Origin: Pseudomonas fluorescens
GTDB lineage: Bacteria > Pseudomonadota > Gammaproteobacteria > Pseudomonadales > Pseudomonadaceae
DNA length: 64,000 bases
Reading direction: 5' to 3'
NCBI RefSeq assembly: GCF_902497775.2
Contig: NZ_OZ024668.1
Span: forward strand, 4,696,326-4,760,325
The position numbers and the translations under genes are program-made. Positions 18,400-27,181 of the stretch are shown one piece after another; the first letter of the stretch is position 1; the number at the start of each line of letters is the position of its first letter. The notes below the pieces were generated by a model. It had not been told where the DNA came from and made no database searches. It saw nothing but the letters and a program-made list of their open reading frames with translations.

Positions 18400-19422
18400 A
18401 TGCAAGCACTCAAACACCTCAAACGCGTGGTAACCGACTGGTTCCTCTGCGGCATGTTCCTCGCCACGTTCCTCGCCTGGCTGTTCCCGCAATTCGGCCG
18501 CAGCGGCGGCGCACTACACGCCGAGGTGGTGATCAATGTCGGCGTGTTCCTGGTGTTCTTTCTGCACGGTATCAACCTGTCCAGCGAACAGATCCGTCAC
18601 GGTCTGAATAACTGGCGCCTGCACCTGATGGTCCAGGGCTTTACCTTCCTGGTCTTCCCGTTGCTGTGGTGGCTGGGCAACAAGGTGCTCGGCAGCCAGT
18701 TGCCGGCACTGTTGATGCTCGGCTTTTTCTACCTGTGCGCCCTGCCCTCGACCATTTCTTCGTCGGTGGCGCTGACCGGCAGCGCCGGCGGCAACGTGCC
18801 AGCGGCGATCCTCAATGCCAGCCTGTCCAGCGTCCTGGGGATATTCCTCACTCCCTGGCTGGTGAGCCTGGTGGTCGGCAGTGGCAGTGACGGCATTGAC
18901 CTGGGCGCGACCCTGCTCGACCTTTGCGCCCTGCTGCTGTTGCCGCTGGCGCTTGGTCAGTTGCTACGGCCCTGGTTCGGGCGTTTTTTCGCCCGGCACA
19001 AGCGCTACACCAATGTCATGGACAAGCTGGTGATCCTGCTGTTGGTGTATGCAGCGTTCTGCAACTCGATGGTGTCGGGGATGTGGCAGCAGCAAGGCGG
19101 CTCGGTGATCGCCTTTGCCCTGGTGGGCAGCGCCCTGCTGCTGGGGTTGATTCTGCTGCTCACCACCCGTACCGCGCGGGCCCTGAACTTCAGCCCGGCA
19201 GACGAAATTGCGGCGGTGTTTTGTGCCAGCAAAAAATCCCTGGCCGCTGGCGCGCCCATGGCCGCACTGATCTTCGGTGCGCACCCCGGACTGGGGCTGA
19301 TCCTGCTGCCGATCATGATCTACCACCCGCTGCAGTTGATCGTCTGTTCGATCATGGCCGAGCACTATGCCAATCGCCCGGCCCCGCAGGTCAGCCCCGT
19401 GGCCCAGGTCAACGCTCGATGA
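18400..19422 (+). CDS. bile acid:sodium symporter-like (SBF-like) transporter
   Basis: This 340-residue inner-membrane protein has about ten hydrophobic helices. It belongs to the SBF-like/YfeH branch of the BASS superfamily, with conserved pieces such as FFLHGINLSSEQIRHGL, LCALPSTISSSVALTGSAGGN and FCASKKSLAAGAPMA. The paired ST/SS crossover motifs resemble the sodium and substrate sites of ASBT-type symporters. The natural substrate of this branch is not established. It is divergent from an AraC regulator, and its end overlaps the convergent thiolase gene by 14 nt. Confidence 0.9.
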   Translation: MQALKHLKRVVTDWFLCGMFLATFLAWLFPQFGRSGGALHAEVVINVGVFLVFFLHGINLSSEQIRHGLNNWRLHLMVQGFTFLVFPLLWWLGNKVLGSQLPALLMLGFFYLCALPSTISSSVALTGSAGGNVPAAILNASLSSVLGIFLTPWLVSLVVGSGSDGIDLGATLLDLCALLLLPLALGQLLRPWFGRFFARHKRYTNVMDKLVILLLVYAAFCNSMVSGMWQQQGGSVIAFALVGSALLLGLILLLTTRTARALNFSPADEIAAVFCASKKSLAAGAPMAALIFGAHPGLGLILLPIMIYHPLQLIVCSIMAEHYANRPAPQVSPVAQVNAR

Positions 19423-20686
19423 TCGCCGTCACACCCTGACCGCCAGCGGCGCAGATCGAGATCAGGCCACGGCCCTTGCCGGCGGTGGCCAGCAATTTGG
19501 CCATGTTGGCCAGAATGCGCCCACCGGTGGCGGCAAAGGGATGCCCGGCGGCCAATGAGCTGCCCTTGACGTTGAGCTTGCTGCGGTCGATTGACCCCAG
19601 CGGCGCGTCCAGGCCCAGGCGGGTTTTGCAGTAGTCCGGGTCTTCCCAGGCCTTGAGGGTGCACAGCACTTGCGCGGCGAAAGCTTCGTGGATTTCGTAG
19701 TAGTCGAAGTCCTGCAGAGTCAGGCCGTTGCGCGCCAACAAGCGTGGCACGGCATAGGCCGGGGCCATCAACAGCCCTTCGTGACCTTTGACGAAATCCA
19801 CCGCAGCGGTTTCGCCATCGAGCAGATAGGCCAGCACCGGCAAGCCACGCTCACGGGCCCAGTCTTCGCTGCTCAGCAGCACCACCGAAGCGCCATCGGT
19901 CAACGGCGTGGAATTGCCTGCGGTCAGCGTACCCTGCCCGCTGCGGTCGAACGCCGGCTTGAGGCTGGCGAGTTTCTCCAGAGTCAGGTCCGGGCGCAGG
20001 TTGTTGTCGCGGGTCAGGCCCAGGAAGGGGGTCAGCAGATCGTCATGCCAGCCTTCGCTAAAGGCCGCGGCCATGTTCTGGTGGCTGCGCAGGGCCAGCT
20101 CGTCCTGCTCCTGGCGCGGGATCTGCCAGGTCTTGGCCATCTGCTCGCAATGCTCGCCCATGGACAGGCCGGTGCGCGACTCGCCGTTGCGCGGCAGCTC
20201 GGGTTTGAGGTGGCCGGGGCGCAGCTTGAGGAAGGCTTTGAGCTTGTCGGCGGTAGTTTTGCCACGGTTGGCCTGGAGCAAGATCCGGCGCAAGCCTTCG
20301 CTCACCGCTATCGGCGCATCCGAGGTGGTATCAACGCCGCCGGCGATGCCGCAGTCGATCTGCCCCAGGGCGATCTTGTTGGCCACCAGCAAGGCGGTTT
20401 CCAGGCCGGTGCCGCAGGCCTGCTGCAGGTCGTAGGCCGGCGTTTGCGGCGACAGCCGCGAGCCGAGCACGCTCTCGCGGGTCAGGTTCATGTCGCGTGA
20501 ATGCTTGAGCACCGCTCCCGCCGCCACTTCACCCAGGCGCAGGCCATGCAGGCTGTAACGTTCGATCAGGCCCTCAAGCGCGACAGTGAGCATCGCCTGA
20601 TTGCTGGCAGTGGCGTAAGGGCCGTTGGAACGGGCGAAAGGAATGCGATTGCCGCCAATGATGGCGACCCGGCGCAGTGAGCGCAT
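19409..20686 (-). CDS. acetyl-CoA C-acyltransferase (thiolase, FadI-like)
   Basis: This 425-residue thiolase has the acylated nucleophile Cys91 in QQACGTGLET, the catalytic His in YYEIHEAFAAQ, SSLAAGHPFAATGGR and the second Cys near the C-terminus in SICAAGGQG. It cleaves 3-ketoacyl-CoA with CoA (or runs in reverse). An insertion around residues 140-210 and length of about 425 fit the FadI-type branch rather than the 390-residue FadA type. The start at 20686 is chosen for AGAGGA at the right distance; an N-terminal extension to 20773 is not needed. It is divergent from a ketoacyl reductase and a MaoC hydratase, which makes a coherent fatty acyl-CoA or 3-hydroxyacyl module. Confidence 0.93.
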   Translation of the reverse strand: MRSLRRVAIIGGNRIPFARSNGPYATASNQAMLTVALEGLIERYSLHGLRLGEVAAGAVLKHSRDMNLTRESVLGSRLSPQTPAYDLQQACGTGLETALLVANKIALGQIDCGIAGGVDTTSDAPIAVSEGLRRILLQANRGKTTADKLKAFLKLRPGHLKPELPRNGESRTGLSMGEHCEQMAKTWQIPRQEQDELALRSHQNMAAAFSEGWHDDLLTPFLGLTRDNNLRPDLTLEKLASLKPAFDRSGQGTLTAGNSTPLTDGASVVLLSSEDWARERGLPVLAYLLDGETAAVDFVKGHEGLLMAPAYAVPRLLARNGLTLQDFDYYEIHEAFAAQVLCTLKAWEDPDYCKTRLGLDAPLGSIDRSKLNVKGSSLAAGHPFAATGGRILANMAKLLATAGKGRGLISICAAGGQGVTAIIER

Positions 20687-20803
20687 GCGTAATGTCCTCT
20701 TTTTCCCCAATGGTCCGCTACAGCGTAGGTGTTTTTTGCCCAGTCGAACGACCAATGGCCAATCATGGTCCACACTTTCAAGCTATTTCAGGGAGAACCG
20801 CAC

Positions 20804-22156
20804 ATGAGCGACCGCTATATCGACTTCGCCAACTCCGACCTTGGCCGCCGTCTGGTAGGTGCCGTCGGCCTGCCCAGCCCGGCGCGCCTGGAACGTTGGC
20901 AAGCCGGCCGCCTGCGGCCGATCGAAGGCGCCCTGCTGCTCGGCGGCGGGCCATTGGCCAAGACCGTCGAAAGCTTCGCCAAGCGCCTGACCGACGAGCT
21001 GTACAGCTTCGCCAGCCCCGAACTTGAAGCCAGCGAGTGGGTGGCAGGCTTGGGTCCCAAGCTCAAGGCGGTGGTGTTCGATGCCAGTGAACTGGACGAT
21101 ATCGACCAGCTCAAACAACTGCGCGAGTTCTTCCAGCCGCTGTTGCGCAGCCTGGCGCCCAGCGCGCATATCGTCATTCTCGGCCGCGCCCCGGAACAGC
21201 TCGACGACCCACTTGCACGGGTTGCCCAGCGCGCCCTCGAAGGTTTCAGCCGCTCGCTGGCCAAGGAGCTGCGTGCCGGCGGTACCCTGCAACTGCTTTA
21301 CGTCGACGAAGCCGCTGAAGACCAGCTCGAAGGGGCGCTGCGTTTCTTTCTCTCACCGAAAAGCGCGTTCATTTCCGGCCAGGTGCTGCGCCTGGAAGCC
21401 TGCGGCACAGCGGTACAGGACTGGAGCCGGCCACTGGCCGGGCGCAAGGCGCTGGTCACTGGCGCTGCGCGGGGCATCGGTGCGGCGATTGCCGAAACCC
21501 TCGCGCGCGATGGCGCCGAAGTGATCCTGCTTGATGTGCCGCCGGCCAAGGCCGACCTCGAGGCCCTGGCCGCGCGCCTGGGCGGGCGCAGCCTGGCCCT
21601 GGACATCTGCGCGGCCGACGCCCCGGCGCAGTTGCTCGAAGGCCTGCCCGATGGCATCGACATCGTCGTGCACAACGCCGGCATCACTCGCGACAAGACC
21701 CTGGCCAACATGACCCCGGAGTTCTGGGACTCGGTGCTGGCGGTCAACCTCAAGGCCCCGCAACTGCTGACCCAGGCGCTGTTCGACAGCGGTGCCCTGC
21801 ACGATAACGCGCGTATTGTGCTGCTGGCCTCGATCAGCGGCATCGCCGGCAACCGTGGCCAGGCCAACTATGCCGCGAGCAAGGCCGGGTTGATTGGCCT
21901 GGCCCAGGCCTGGGCGCCGAAGCTGGCCGAGCGCGGCGCCAGCATCAATGCCGTGGCCCCCGGGTTTATCGAAACGCGCATGACCGCGGCCATTCCCTTC
22001 GCCCTGCGCGAGGCCGGGCGGCGCATGAGCTCGCTGGGCCAGGGCGGCCTGCCCCAGGATGTCGCCGAAGCGGTGGCGTGGCTGGCGCAGCCAGGCAGCG
22101 GCGCGGTCAATGGCCAGGTGCTGCGGGTTTGCGGCCAAGCCGTGATGGGGGCCTGA
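20804..22156 (+). CDS. FabG-like 3-ketoacyl reductase with N-terminal extension
   Basis: This is a 450-residue SDR in which the catalytic domain occupies the C-terminal part (TGAARGIGAAIAETLA near residues 219-234, HNAGITRD near 288-295, Tyr356-x3-Lys360 in NYAASKAGL, PGFIETRM). The N-terminal 200 residues form a degenerate second Rossmann-like domain without the glycine motif. This is the layout of the high-molecular-weight FabG (FabG4-type, NADH-preferring) enzymes. It reduces 3-ketoacyl-CoA or -ACP, or oxidises the 3-hydroxy form. It is followed after 2 nt by the MaoC gene and is divergent from the thiolase. The ATG at 20804 has GGGAGA upstream. Confidence 0.93.
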   Translation: MSDRYIDFANSDLGRRLVGAVGLPSPARLERWQAGRLRPIEGALLLGGGPLAKTVESFAKRLTDELYSFASPELEASEWVAGLGPKLKAVVFDASELDDIDQLKQLREFFQPLLRSLAPSAHIVILGRAPEQLDDPLARVAQRALEGFSRSLAKELRAGGTLQLLYVDEAAEDQLEGALRFFLSPKSAFISGQVLRLEACGTAVQDWSRPLAGRKALVTGAARGIGAAIAETLARDGAEVILLDVPPAKADLEALAARLGGRSLALDICAADAPAQLLEGLPDGIDIVVHNAGITRDKTLANMTPEFWDSVLAVNLKAPQLLTQALFDSGALHDNARIVLLASISGIAGNRGQANYAASKAGLIGLAQAWAPKLAERGASINAVAPGFIETRMTAAIPFALREAGRRMSSLGQGGLPQDVAEAVAWLAQPGSGAVNGQVLRVCGQAVMGA

Positions 22157-22158
22157 AC

Positions 22159-23013
22159 ATGACCCGAAAATGGCTTGAGCTGGGCAGTACCGCGGCGCTT
22201 TCCGGGCTGTACCTGCGCGCCGCACGCAAGCGCAAGATCAGCGGCGACAGCCTGCCGGCCAGTGGTTTGCGCTGCCACCTGAACGTCGACCCGCAGCAGT
22301 TGGAGGCCTACCGCAAACTCTGTCATTTCAGCGAAGACGGGCGCCTGCCGCCGACCTTCCCGCATGTCATGGCCTTCGCCCTGCAAATGCAGTTGCTGAG
22401 CGCAGCGGACTTTCCCTTCCCGCTGCTGGGGCTGGTGCACCTGTACAACAGCATTCGCGTAGTACGCCCCCTGGGCGGTATCAGTCGCCTGCGTTTCAGC
22501 GTGCATGTGGATAACCTGCAGGCCCACGAAAAAGGCGGCACCTTCGACCTGATCACCGAAGCTGAAGACGGCCTCGGCCTGCTCTGGTCCGAGACCAGTC
22601 GCATGCTCTGCCGGGGCCTGAAACTGGGCGGCGAGCCGGCCGCGGTCGACGCGCCTGAAACCCTGCCCTTGAGCGAGGCGACCCGCTGGTACGCCGACAG
22701 CGATATCGGCCGGCGTTACGCCAAGGTCTGCGGCGACTACAACCCGATCCACCTGAGCGCCATCAGCGCCAGGCTGTTCGGCTTCCCTTGCGCCATTGCC
22801 CACGGCATGTGGAGCAAGGCCATGACCCTCGCTGCCCTGCGCGGGCACCTGCCGGTCAGCGGTTATGAGATCGAGGTGAGCTTCCTTAAACCGGTGCGCC
22901 TGCCCAGCGAGGTAATCCTCAATGCCAGCCCGGCAGCGGCCGAGGGCCAGTTGCAGCTCGACGGCCATGGCGAGCTGGTGCACATGCGCGGCGCCTGGTG
23001 GCCATTGAACTGA
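22159..23013 (+). CDS. MaoC-like hot-dog-fold dehydratase
   Basis: This 284-residue protein has a C-terminal MaoC/(R)-hydratase segment with YAKVCGDYNPIHLSAISARLFGFPCAIAHGMW, containing the catalytic Asp-x4-His dyad (D-YNPI-H) of R-specific enoyl-CoA hydratases. The N-terminal half looks like a second, catalytically empty hot-dog domain. It should hydrate 2-enoyl-CoA or dehydrate the (R)-3-hydroxy compound. Its start is 2 nt after the FabG-like stop, so the two are one operon; with the divergent thiolase they could complete three steps of acyl-CoA turnover. Chain-length preference is unknown. Confidence 0.9.
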   Translation: MTRKWLELGSTAALSGLYLRAARKRKISGDSLPASGLRCHLNVDPQQLEAYRKLCHFSEDGRLPPTFPHVMAFALQMQLLSAADFPFPLLGLVHLYNSIRVVRPLGGISRLRFSVHVDNLQAHEKGGTFDLITEAEDGLGLLWSETSRMLCRGLKLGGEPAAVDAPETLPLSEATRWYADSDIGRRYAKVCGDYNPIHLSAISARLFGFPCAIAHGMWSKAMTLAALRGHLPVSGYEIEVSFLKPVRLPSEVILNASPAAAEGQLQLDGHGELVHMRGAWWPLN

Positions 23014-23073
23014 GAGCGCCCCTTGCGTTGCGAAGGCGCCCGCCTGAAGCTATGCCGCTTGAGGAGAGCCCTG

Positions 23074-23379
23074 ATGAACCTGCAAGAACTGACCGAACGC
23101 CTGCACCGCATCCGCGACACCAATGATTGGCGCGGCTTTCACAGCCCGAAAAACCTGGCCATGGCCGCCAGCGTCGAGATGGCCGAACTGGTGGAAATCT
23201 TCCAGTGGCTGACGGAAGACCAGTCGCGCCAGTTGCCGCCCGAGCAGCTTGAGCACGCCGGCCAGGAAGTCGGCGATATCGTCCTCTACCTGTTGCTGCT
23301 GTGCAGCGAGCTGGGCCTGGACATGGAGCAGGTGGTCAAAAGCAAACTGGCCGACAGCGAAAGGCGTTTTGCCAAATGA
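23074..23379 (+). CDS. MazG-like nucleotide pyrophosphohydrolase
   Basis: This 101-residue all-helical protein has the metal-binding layout of the MazG/dCTPase superfamily: an E-x2-E pair in SVEMAELVEIFQWL (residues about 34-47) and E-x3-D in EVGDIVLYLLLL near residue 75. WRGFHSPKNLAMA just before the first pair is typical of RS21-C6/dCTP pyrophosphatase-like members. It probably removes a non-canonical or excess (d)NTP by hydrolysis to the monophosphate. GAGGAG precedes the ATG at 23074. The stop overlaps the next start (ATGA), so it is coupled to cmoM. Confidence 0.9.
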   Translation: MNLQELTERLHRIRDTNDWRGFHSPKNLAMAASVEMAELVEIFQWLTEDQSRQLPPEQLEHAGQEVGDIVLYLLLLCSELGLDMEQVVKSKLADSERRFAK

Positions 23380-24125
23380 ACGACCGTCACTTCGATGAGC
23401 TGGCCACCCGTTTTGCCGAGAAAATCTACGGCGGTGCCAAAGGCGCGATCCGCCTGGCGGTGCTTCAGGCCGACCTGGCGCAAGCCCTCCCCGATCGCCC
23501 ACTGCGCGTACTGGATATTGGCGCGGGCCTGGGCCACATGGCCCTGTGGCTGGCCCAACGCGGCCATCAGGTAACCCTGGCCGAGCCCGCCGCGCCGATG
23601 CTAGACGGCGCCCGCGAACGCTTTGCCGAAGCCGGCCAGCAGGCCACGTTCATCCAGGCGCCGTGGCAGGACCTGCTCGGCCAGCTGACCGAACCCTACG
23701 ACCTGGTGCTGTGCCATGCGGTGCTGGAGTGGCTGGCCGAGCCTGAGACCATCCTGCCAGTGCTGCATCAACTGACCCGTGCCGATGGCTGGTTGTCGCT
23801 GGCGTTCTACAACCGTGACGCGCTGGTGTACCGCAACCTGCTCAAGGGCCATTTCCGCAAGTTGCGCAGCAACGAACTGGCCGGTGAAAAGCAGAGCCTG
23901 ACCCCGCAAAAACCACTTGATCCACGTACGCTCAAGGCGCAACTTGAAGACTTGTGGCAGATCGAAAGTGAAAGTGGTGTGCGGGTTTTCCACGACTACA
24001 TGCCGCGCGACTTCCAGGCCAAGGCCGAGCTGCTCGACCTGCTGGAAATGGAGCTGGCACATCGGCGTCACCCGGCGTTTGCCGGCCTGGGCCGCTACCT
24101 GCACTGGATCTGTCGACCGCGTTGA
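23376..24125 (+). CDS. cmoM: tRNA 5-carboxymethoxyuridine methyltransferase CmoM
   Basis: This 249-residue class I SAM methyltransferase closely follows E. coli CmoM (SmtA). It has [20 protein letters not shown] at the start, the SAM motif [16 protein letters not shown] near residue 45, [29 protein letters not shown], and the late [13 protein letters not shown] and LGRYLHWI. It methylates cmo5U34 to mcmo5U34 in wobble tRNAs. It is translationally coupled to the MazG-like gene by a 4-nt overlap. Confidence 0.92.
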   Translation: MNDRHFDELATRFAEKIYGGAKGAIRLAVLQADLAQALPDRPLRVLDIGAGLGHMALWLAQRGHQVTLAEPAAPMLDGARERFAEAGQQATFIQAPWQDLLGQLTEPYDLVLCHAVLEWLAEPETILPVLHQLTRADGWLSLAFYNRDALVYRNLLKGHFRKLRSNELAGEKQSLTPQKPLDPRTLKAQLEDLWQIESESGVRVFHDYMPRDFQAKAELLDLLEMELAHRRHPAFAGLGRYLHWICRPR

Positions 24126-24147
24126 AGCGCCCCACCGGGAGGGTGAC

Positions 24148-24774
24148 ATGCCGTACCGTTTGACCCTGGGCCTGTTGTGCCTGGCCCTGGTCGCCTGCCA
24201 GGGCAGCAACCCCTATGTCGCCAGTTCCCGGCCAATACCCCCGGCGCCGCCGCAAGCGGCCAACACCTTCGATGCCAGCGCCTACCCTGCCGCGCCGCGC
24301 GACTACGGGCGCTACCGCAGCTGGGCATGGCTCAACGGCCAGCTACCGGCTGGCAGCACCTATGCCGAACCTGCCCAGGTCGCCGATGCGGTCAGCAATG
24401 CCCTCGACCAGCGCGGCCTGCGTCCGGCACGCAACGGCCAGAGCGGCGATCTGCTGGTCAGCGCCGACCTGCGCCTGGAACGGCGCCTGCGCCAGGTGCG
24501 CGAAGACTACTATCCCTACGACACCTATCCCTACGGTGGTTACGCGGGCTTAGGCGGCTACCGTAATGGCTACGGGGTCTACGGCAGCGTGCCGCTGGTG
24601 CGTACCTACGAGGTCGAAGTGATGGTGGTGCGCGTTGATCTGTACGACGCCCGCGACGGCCAGCCGGTGTGGAGCGCCAGCGCCGAAACCGCCAGCCAGG
24701 ACTCCCAGGGCAAGCGCGCCGACGCCCTGCGCGAATCGGTGCAAAAGGCTCTGGCCAGCTATCCTCCCAGTTAA
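24148..24774 (+). CDS. DUF4136 lipoprotein
   Basis: This 208-residue lipoprotein has a signal ending LALVACQG (lipobox with Cys17). It shows the DUF4136 pattern: an early [14 protein letters not shown] segment, a middle [20 protein letters not shown] segment and a late [20 protein letters not shown] segment. A Tyr/Gly-rich stretch (residues about 115-150) sits where relatives also have low-complexity sequence. It is presumably an envelope protein; function is unknown. A good GGGAGG site precedes the ATG. The next gene encodes a second member of the same family 19 nt downstream. Confidence 0.88.
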   Translation: MPYRLTLGLLCLALVACQGSNPYVASSRPIPPAPPQAANTFDASAYPAAPRDYGRYRSWAWLNGQLPAGSTYAEPAQVADAVSNALDQRGLRPARNGQSGDLLVSADLRLERRLRQVREDYYPYDTYPYGGYAGLGGYRNGYGVYGSVPLVRTYEVEVMVVRVDLYDARDGQPVWSASAETASQDSQGKRADALRESVQKALASYPPS

Positions 24775-24793
24775 AGGCAATCGGAGAACCATC

Positions 24794-25354
24794 ATGTTGC
24801 GCCGTCTCGCTTTACTTTCGTTAGTGCTGTTGCTCGGCGCCTGCCAGAGCGGCAACGTCACCCAGGACTTCGATGCCAGCCGGGATTTTGCCGCCTACCG
24901 CAGCTGGACCTGGCAGGAACCGGCTTTGCAGTACCGTCCGGACGACCCACGGATCAAGAGCGACCTCACCGAGCAGCGCATTCGCCAGGCGGTGGCCGGC
25001 CAGCTCGACCAGCGCGGGCTGCGCCCGGCCCAGGGCAACAGCCGCGGTGACCTCAAGGTGCAGGCCTACCTGATCGTCGAGAACCGCCAGCAACAGGTCA
25101 CCACCAACTATGGCGGCGCCTGGGGCGGCTATTGGGGCGGCTACTGGGGTGGGCCGATGTACAACGAAACCCGCAGCGTCGACTACAAGGTGGCAACTAT
25201 CCAGGTCGACCTGTTCGATGCCCGCGACGGCAAGCTGGTGTGGCGCGGCAGTGCCGAACAGATCATGAACAACTACCCGCCAAGCCCGGAAGAACGCAAC
25301 ACGGCAATCCAGAACACCGTCGCCAAACTGATGGGCAACTACCCGCCACGTTGA
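24794..25354 (+). CDS. DUF4136 lipoprotein, tandem paralogue
   Basis: This 186-residue lipoprotein has a lipobox LLGACQS (Cys17) and the same ordered DUF4136 blocks as its neighbour: [30 protein letters not shown] and VDLFDARDGKLVWRGSAE. It also has a Gly/Trp/Tyr-rich middle (GGAWGGYWGGYWGG). The pair is an old tandem duplication that has diverged considerably. Both are probably co-transcribed. A stem-loop follows and marks the left border of the pilus locus. Confidence 0.88.
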   Translation: MLRRLALLSLVLLLGACQSGNVTQDFDASRDFAAYRSWTWQEPALQYRPDDPRIKSDLTEQRIRQAVAGQLDQRGLRPAQGNSRGDLKVQAYLIVENRQQQVTTNYGGAWGGYWGGYWGGPMYNETRSVDYKVATIQVDLFDARDGKLVWRGSAEQIMNNYPPSPEERNTAIQNTVAKLMGNYPPR

Positions 25355-25363
25355 ACCTCACCC

Positions 25364-25387
25364 GCCAGTCGCATACAGGCGACTGGC
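25364..25387 (+). terminator. stem-loop between DUF4136 genes and tadG
   Basis: GCCAGTCGC at 25364-25372 and GCGACTGGC at 25379-25387 form a perfect 9-bp stem with a 6-nt loop, 10 nt after the lipoprotein stop. The sequence after it (CATTATCTTG) is T-containing but not a true T-run. Confidence 0.65.
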
Positions 25388-25456
25388 CATTATCTTGACT
25401 ACACTCCTTTGCACTGCTGCTGCCCCGCGCGGCCATGGGCCGGCAAAGGAGTGCTC

Positions 25457-27181
25457 GTGTCTTCTCGCTTTCCAGCACGGCAACGTGGCGCCATCGGCTT
25501 GATCGCCGCCCTGACCCTGGGCATGGCCTTGTTGTTCGTGCTGCTGGTGGTCGACAGCGGGCGGTTGTACCTGGAGCAGCGCAAATTGCAGCGGGTAGTC
25601 GACATGGCGGCGCTGGAGGCGGTCAATGGCAAAGGCACCTGTCTGCCACCAGGACCCAATGCGCAAACCCTGGCAGTCCAGGCAGCGACTCGCAACGGTC
25701 ATAAACCAGGCGCCGAGCCCAGCCTGAAGGTCGAGTGCGGCAGCCTGCAAACCGGCGCTGGCAGCCTGCGGGTATTCACGGCCGATGCCAGCAAAGCCGA
25801 TGCCATACGCGTTACGGCGAGTTATACCCTGGACACCAGCATTGCCGCCGGTATTCGCTCGCTGGCGTCCTCTGCACCCTTCAGTTCCAGCACTCGCCTC
25901 AGCGCTCATGCGACCGCCGCCCAGGCCGGTCCGCCGTTGGCCCGTTTGAACATTCGCAGTACCTTGCTGAACATCGATTCGTCACGTTCGGCGCTGCTCA
26001 ACTCATTGATGAGCACATTGCTGGGCAGCCAGGTCAATTTGAGCCTGGCCCAGTGGCAGGGCTTGTTGCAGGCCAACGTCAACCTGCTCAATTACCTCGA
26101 TGCCCTGGCGATCAAGGCCCAGGTCACTGCAGGCAACTACACCGAACTGCTGGGCAAGACCCTCCAGCTCGGTGAAGCCCTGGACGTCATGGCCAAGGTG
26201 GCGGCGCAGAACAACCCGCTGGTGGATGTCAGCGGCCTGGCCCAGCTCAGTGTGCTGGCCCAGAACGCGGGGGGCATTGTCCTGGGGGATTTGCTCAATA
26301 TTCAGAATGGCGGCTCGAGTGCCGGGCTGGATGCGAAACTGCAAGCTTTGCAACTGGTTCAGGGCATGGTGCAACTGGCCAACAGCGCACACGGCGCCGA
26401 GGTCAGCCTGCCGGTCAGTTTGCTGGGCCTGGCCAATATCTCGACGCGGGTCAAGATCATCGAGCCACCGCAGTTTTCCGCGTTGGGCAATCCGGCCAAA
26501 GCCACGAGCAACGCAAAAGATCCCGAACAGATCTATGTTCGTACGGCCCAGACCCGCATTCTGATCAAGGTCGACCTCGGCCCCTTGCTCGGCGGTATCA
26601 ACTTGGGGATCATCAAGGTATTGCCCAATCCCAGCCTGGATGTGGGCCTGGAGGTTGCCAGTGCCAGCAGTCATGTGACCGGCTACAACTGCGCCTGCGC
26701 CGCCAGCAAAAGCCTGACCGTACGCAATGAAGCGGCGGCGGTGAAGGTGCTGATCGGCACGATCAACAGCAACAACTTCTTTTCCTCGACGCATCCGGTC
26801 GATGCCAGCCCTCTGGTCCTGCTCAGCGTGCTGGGGATCGATATCGGCCTGGGCGCGAACTCACCGGTTTTCAGCCAGAGCGAATCCTTCAGCTACCTCA
26901 AGCCACCCGAGCTTGAACAGGACTCGGCCAACCACCTGCTCAGCTCGAAAAACATCGTTTCCAGCGTACGCAACACCTTGCAGGGCCTGGAGCTGAGCCC
27001 GCAGATTCCGCTGGTCAGCCTGTTGCTCAATACGGTCTCAGGCCTGATCGGTGGTTTGCTGGGGGCTCTGCTCGACCCGATCATCAACAACCTGCTGACG
27101 CTGCTGGGTATCGATTTGAACCAGGTGGAGATCGGTGCCAACCTCAGTTGCCACAGCGGTCGCGCTCAACTGATGATCTGA
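25457..27181 (+). CDS. tadG: TadG-like pilus assembly protein
   Basis: This 574-residue protein has an N-terminal basic segment and membrane anchor of the Tad domain (RQRGAIGLIAALTLGMALLFVLLVVDSGRLYLEQRKLQRVVDMAA, split as anchor and helix). A long, Ser/Leu-rich extracytoplasmic part follows, with a Cys pair in YNCACAAS. TadG and related proteins are minor components of the Flp/Tad secretion machine. The GTG at 25457 is chosen because AAGGAG ends 5 nt before it; a TTG at 25409 has no site. It is convergent with pprA, overlapping its end by 16 nt. In P. aeruginosa tadG also lies in the Tad locus but in a different local order. Confidence 0.85.
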   Translation: MSSRFPARQRGAIGLIAALTLGMALLFVLLVVDSGRLYLEQRKLQRVVDMAALEAVNGKGTCLPPGPNAQTLAVQAATRNGHKPGAEPSLKVECGSLQTGAGSLRVFTADASKADAIRVTASYTLDTSIAAGIRSLASSAPFSSSTRLSAHATAAQAGPPLARLNIRSTLLNIDSSRSALLNSLMSTLLGSQVNLSLAQWQGLLQANVNLLNYLDALAIKAQVTAGNYTELLGKTLQLGEALDVMAKVAAQNNPLVDVSGLAQLSVLAQNAGGIVLGDLLNIQNGGSSAGLDAKLQALQLVQGMVQLANSAHGAEVSLPVSLLGLANISTRVKIIEPPQFSALGNPAKATSNAKDPEQIYVRTAQTRILIKVDLGPLLGGINLGIIKVLPNPSLDVGLEVASASSHVTGYNCACAASKSLTVRNEAAAVKVLIGTINSNNFFSSTHPVDASPLVLLSVLGIDIGLGANSPVFSQSESFSYLKPPELEQDSANHLLSSKNIVSSVRNTLQGLELSPQIPLVSLLLNTVSGLIGGLLGALLDPIINNLLTLLGIDLNQVEIGANLSCHSGRAQLMI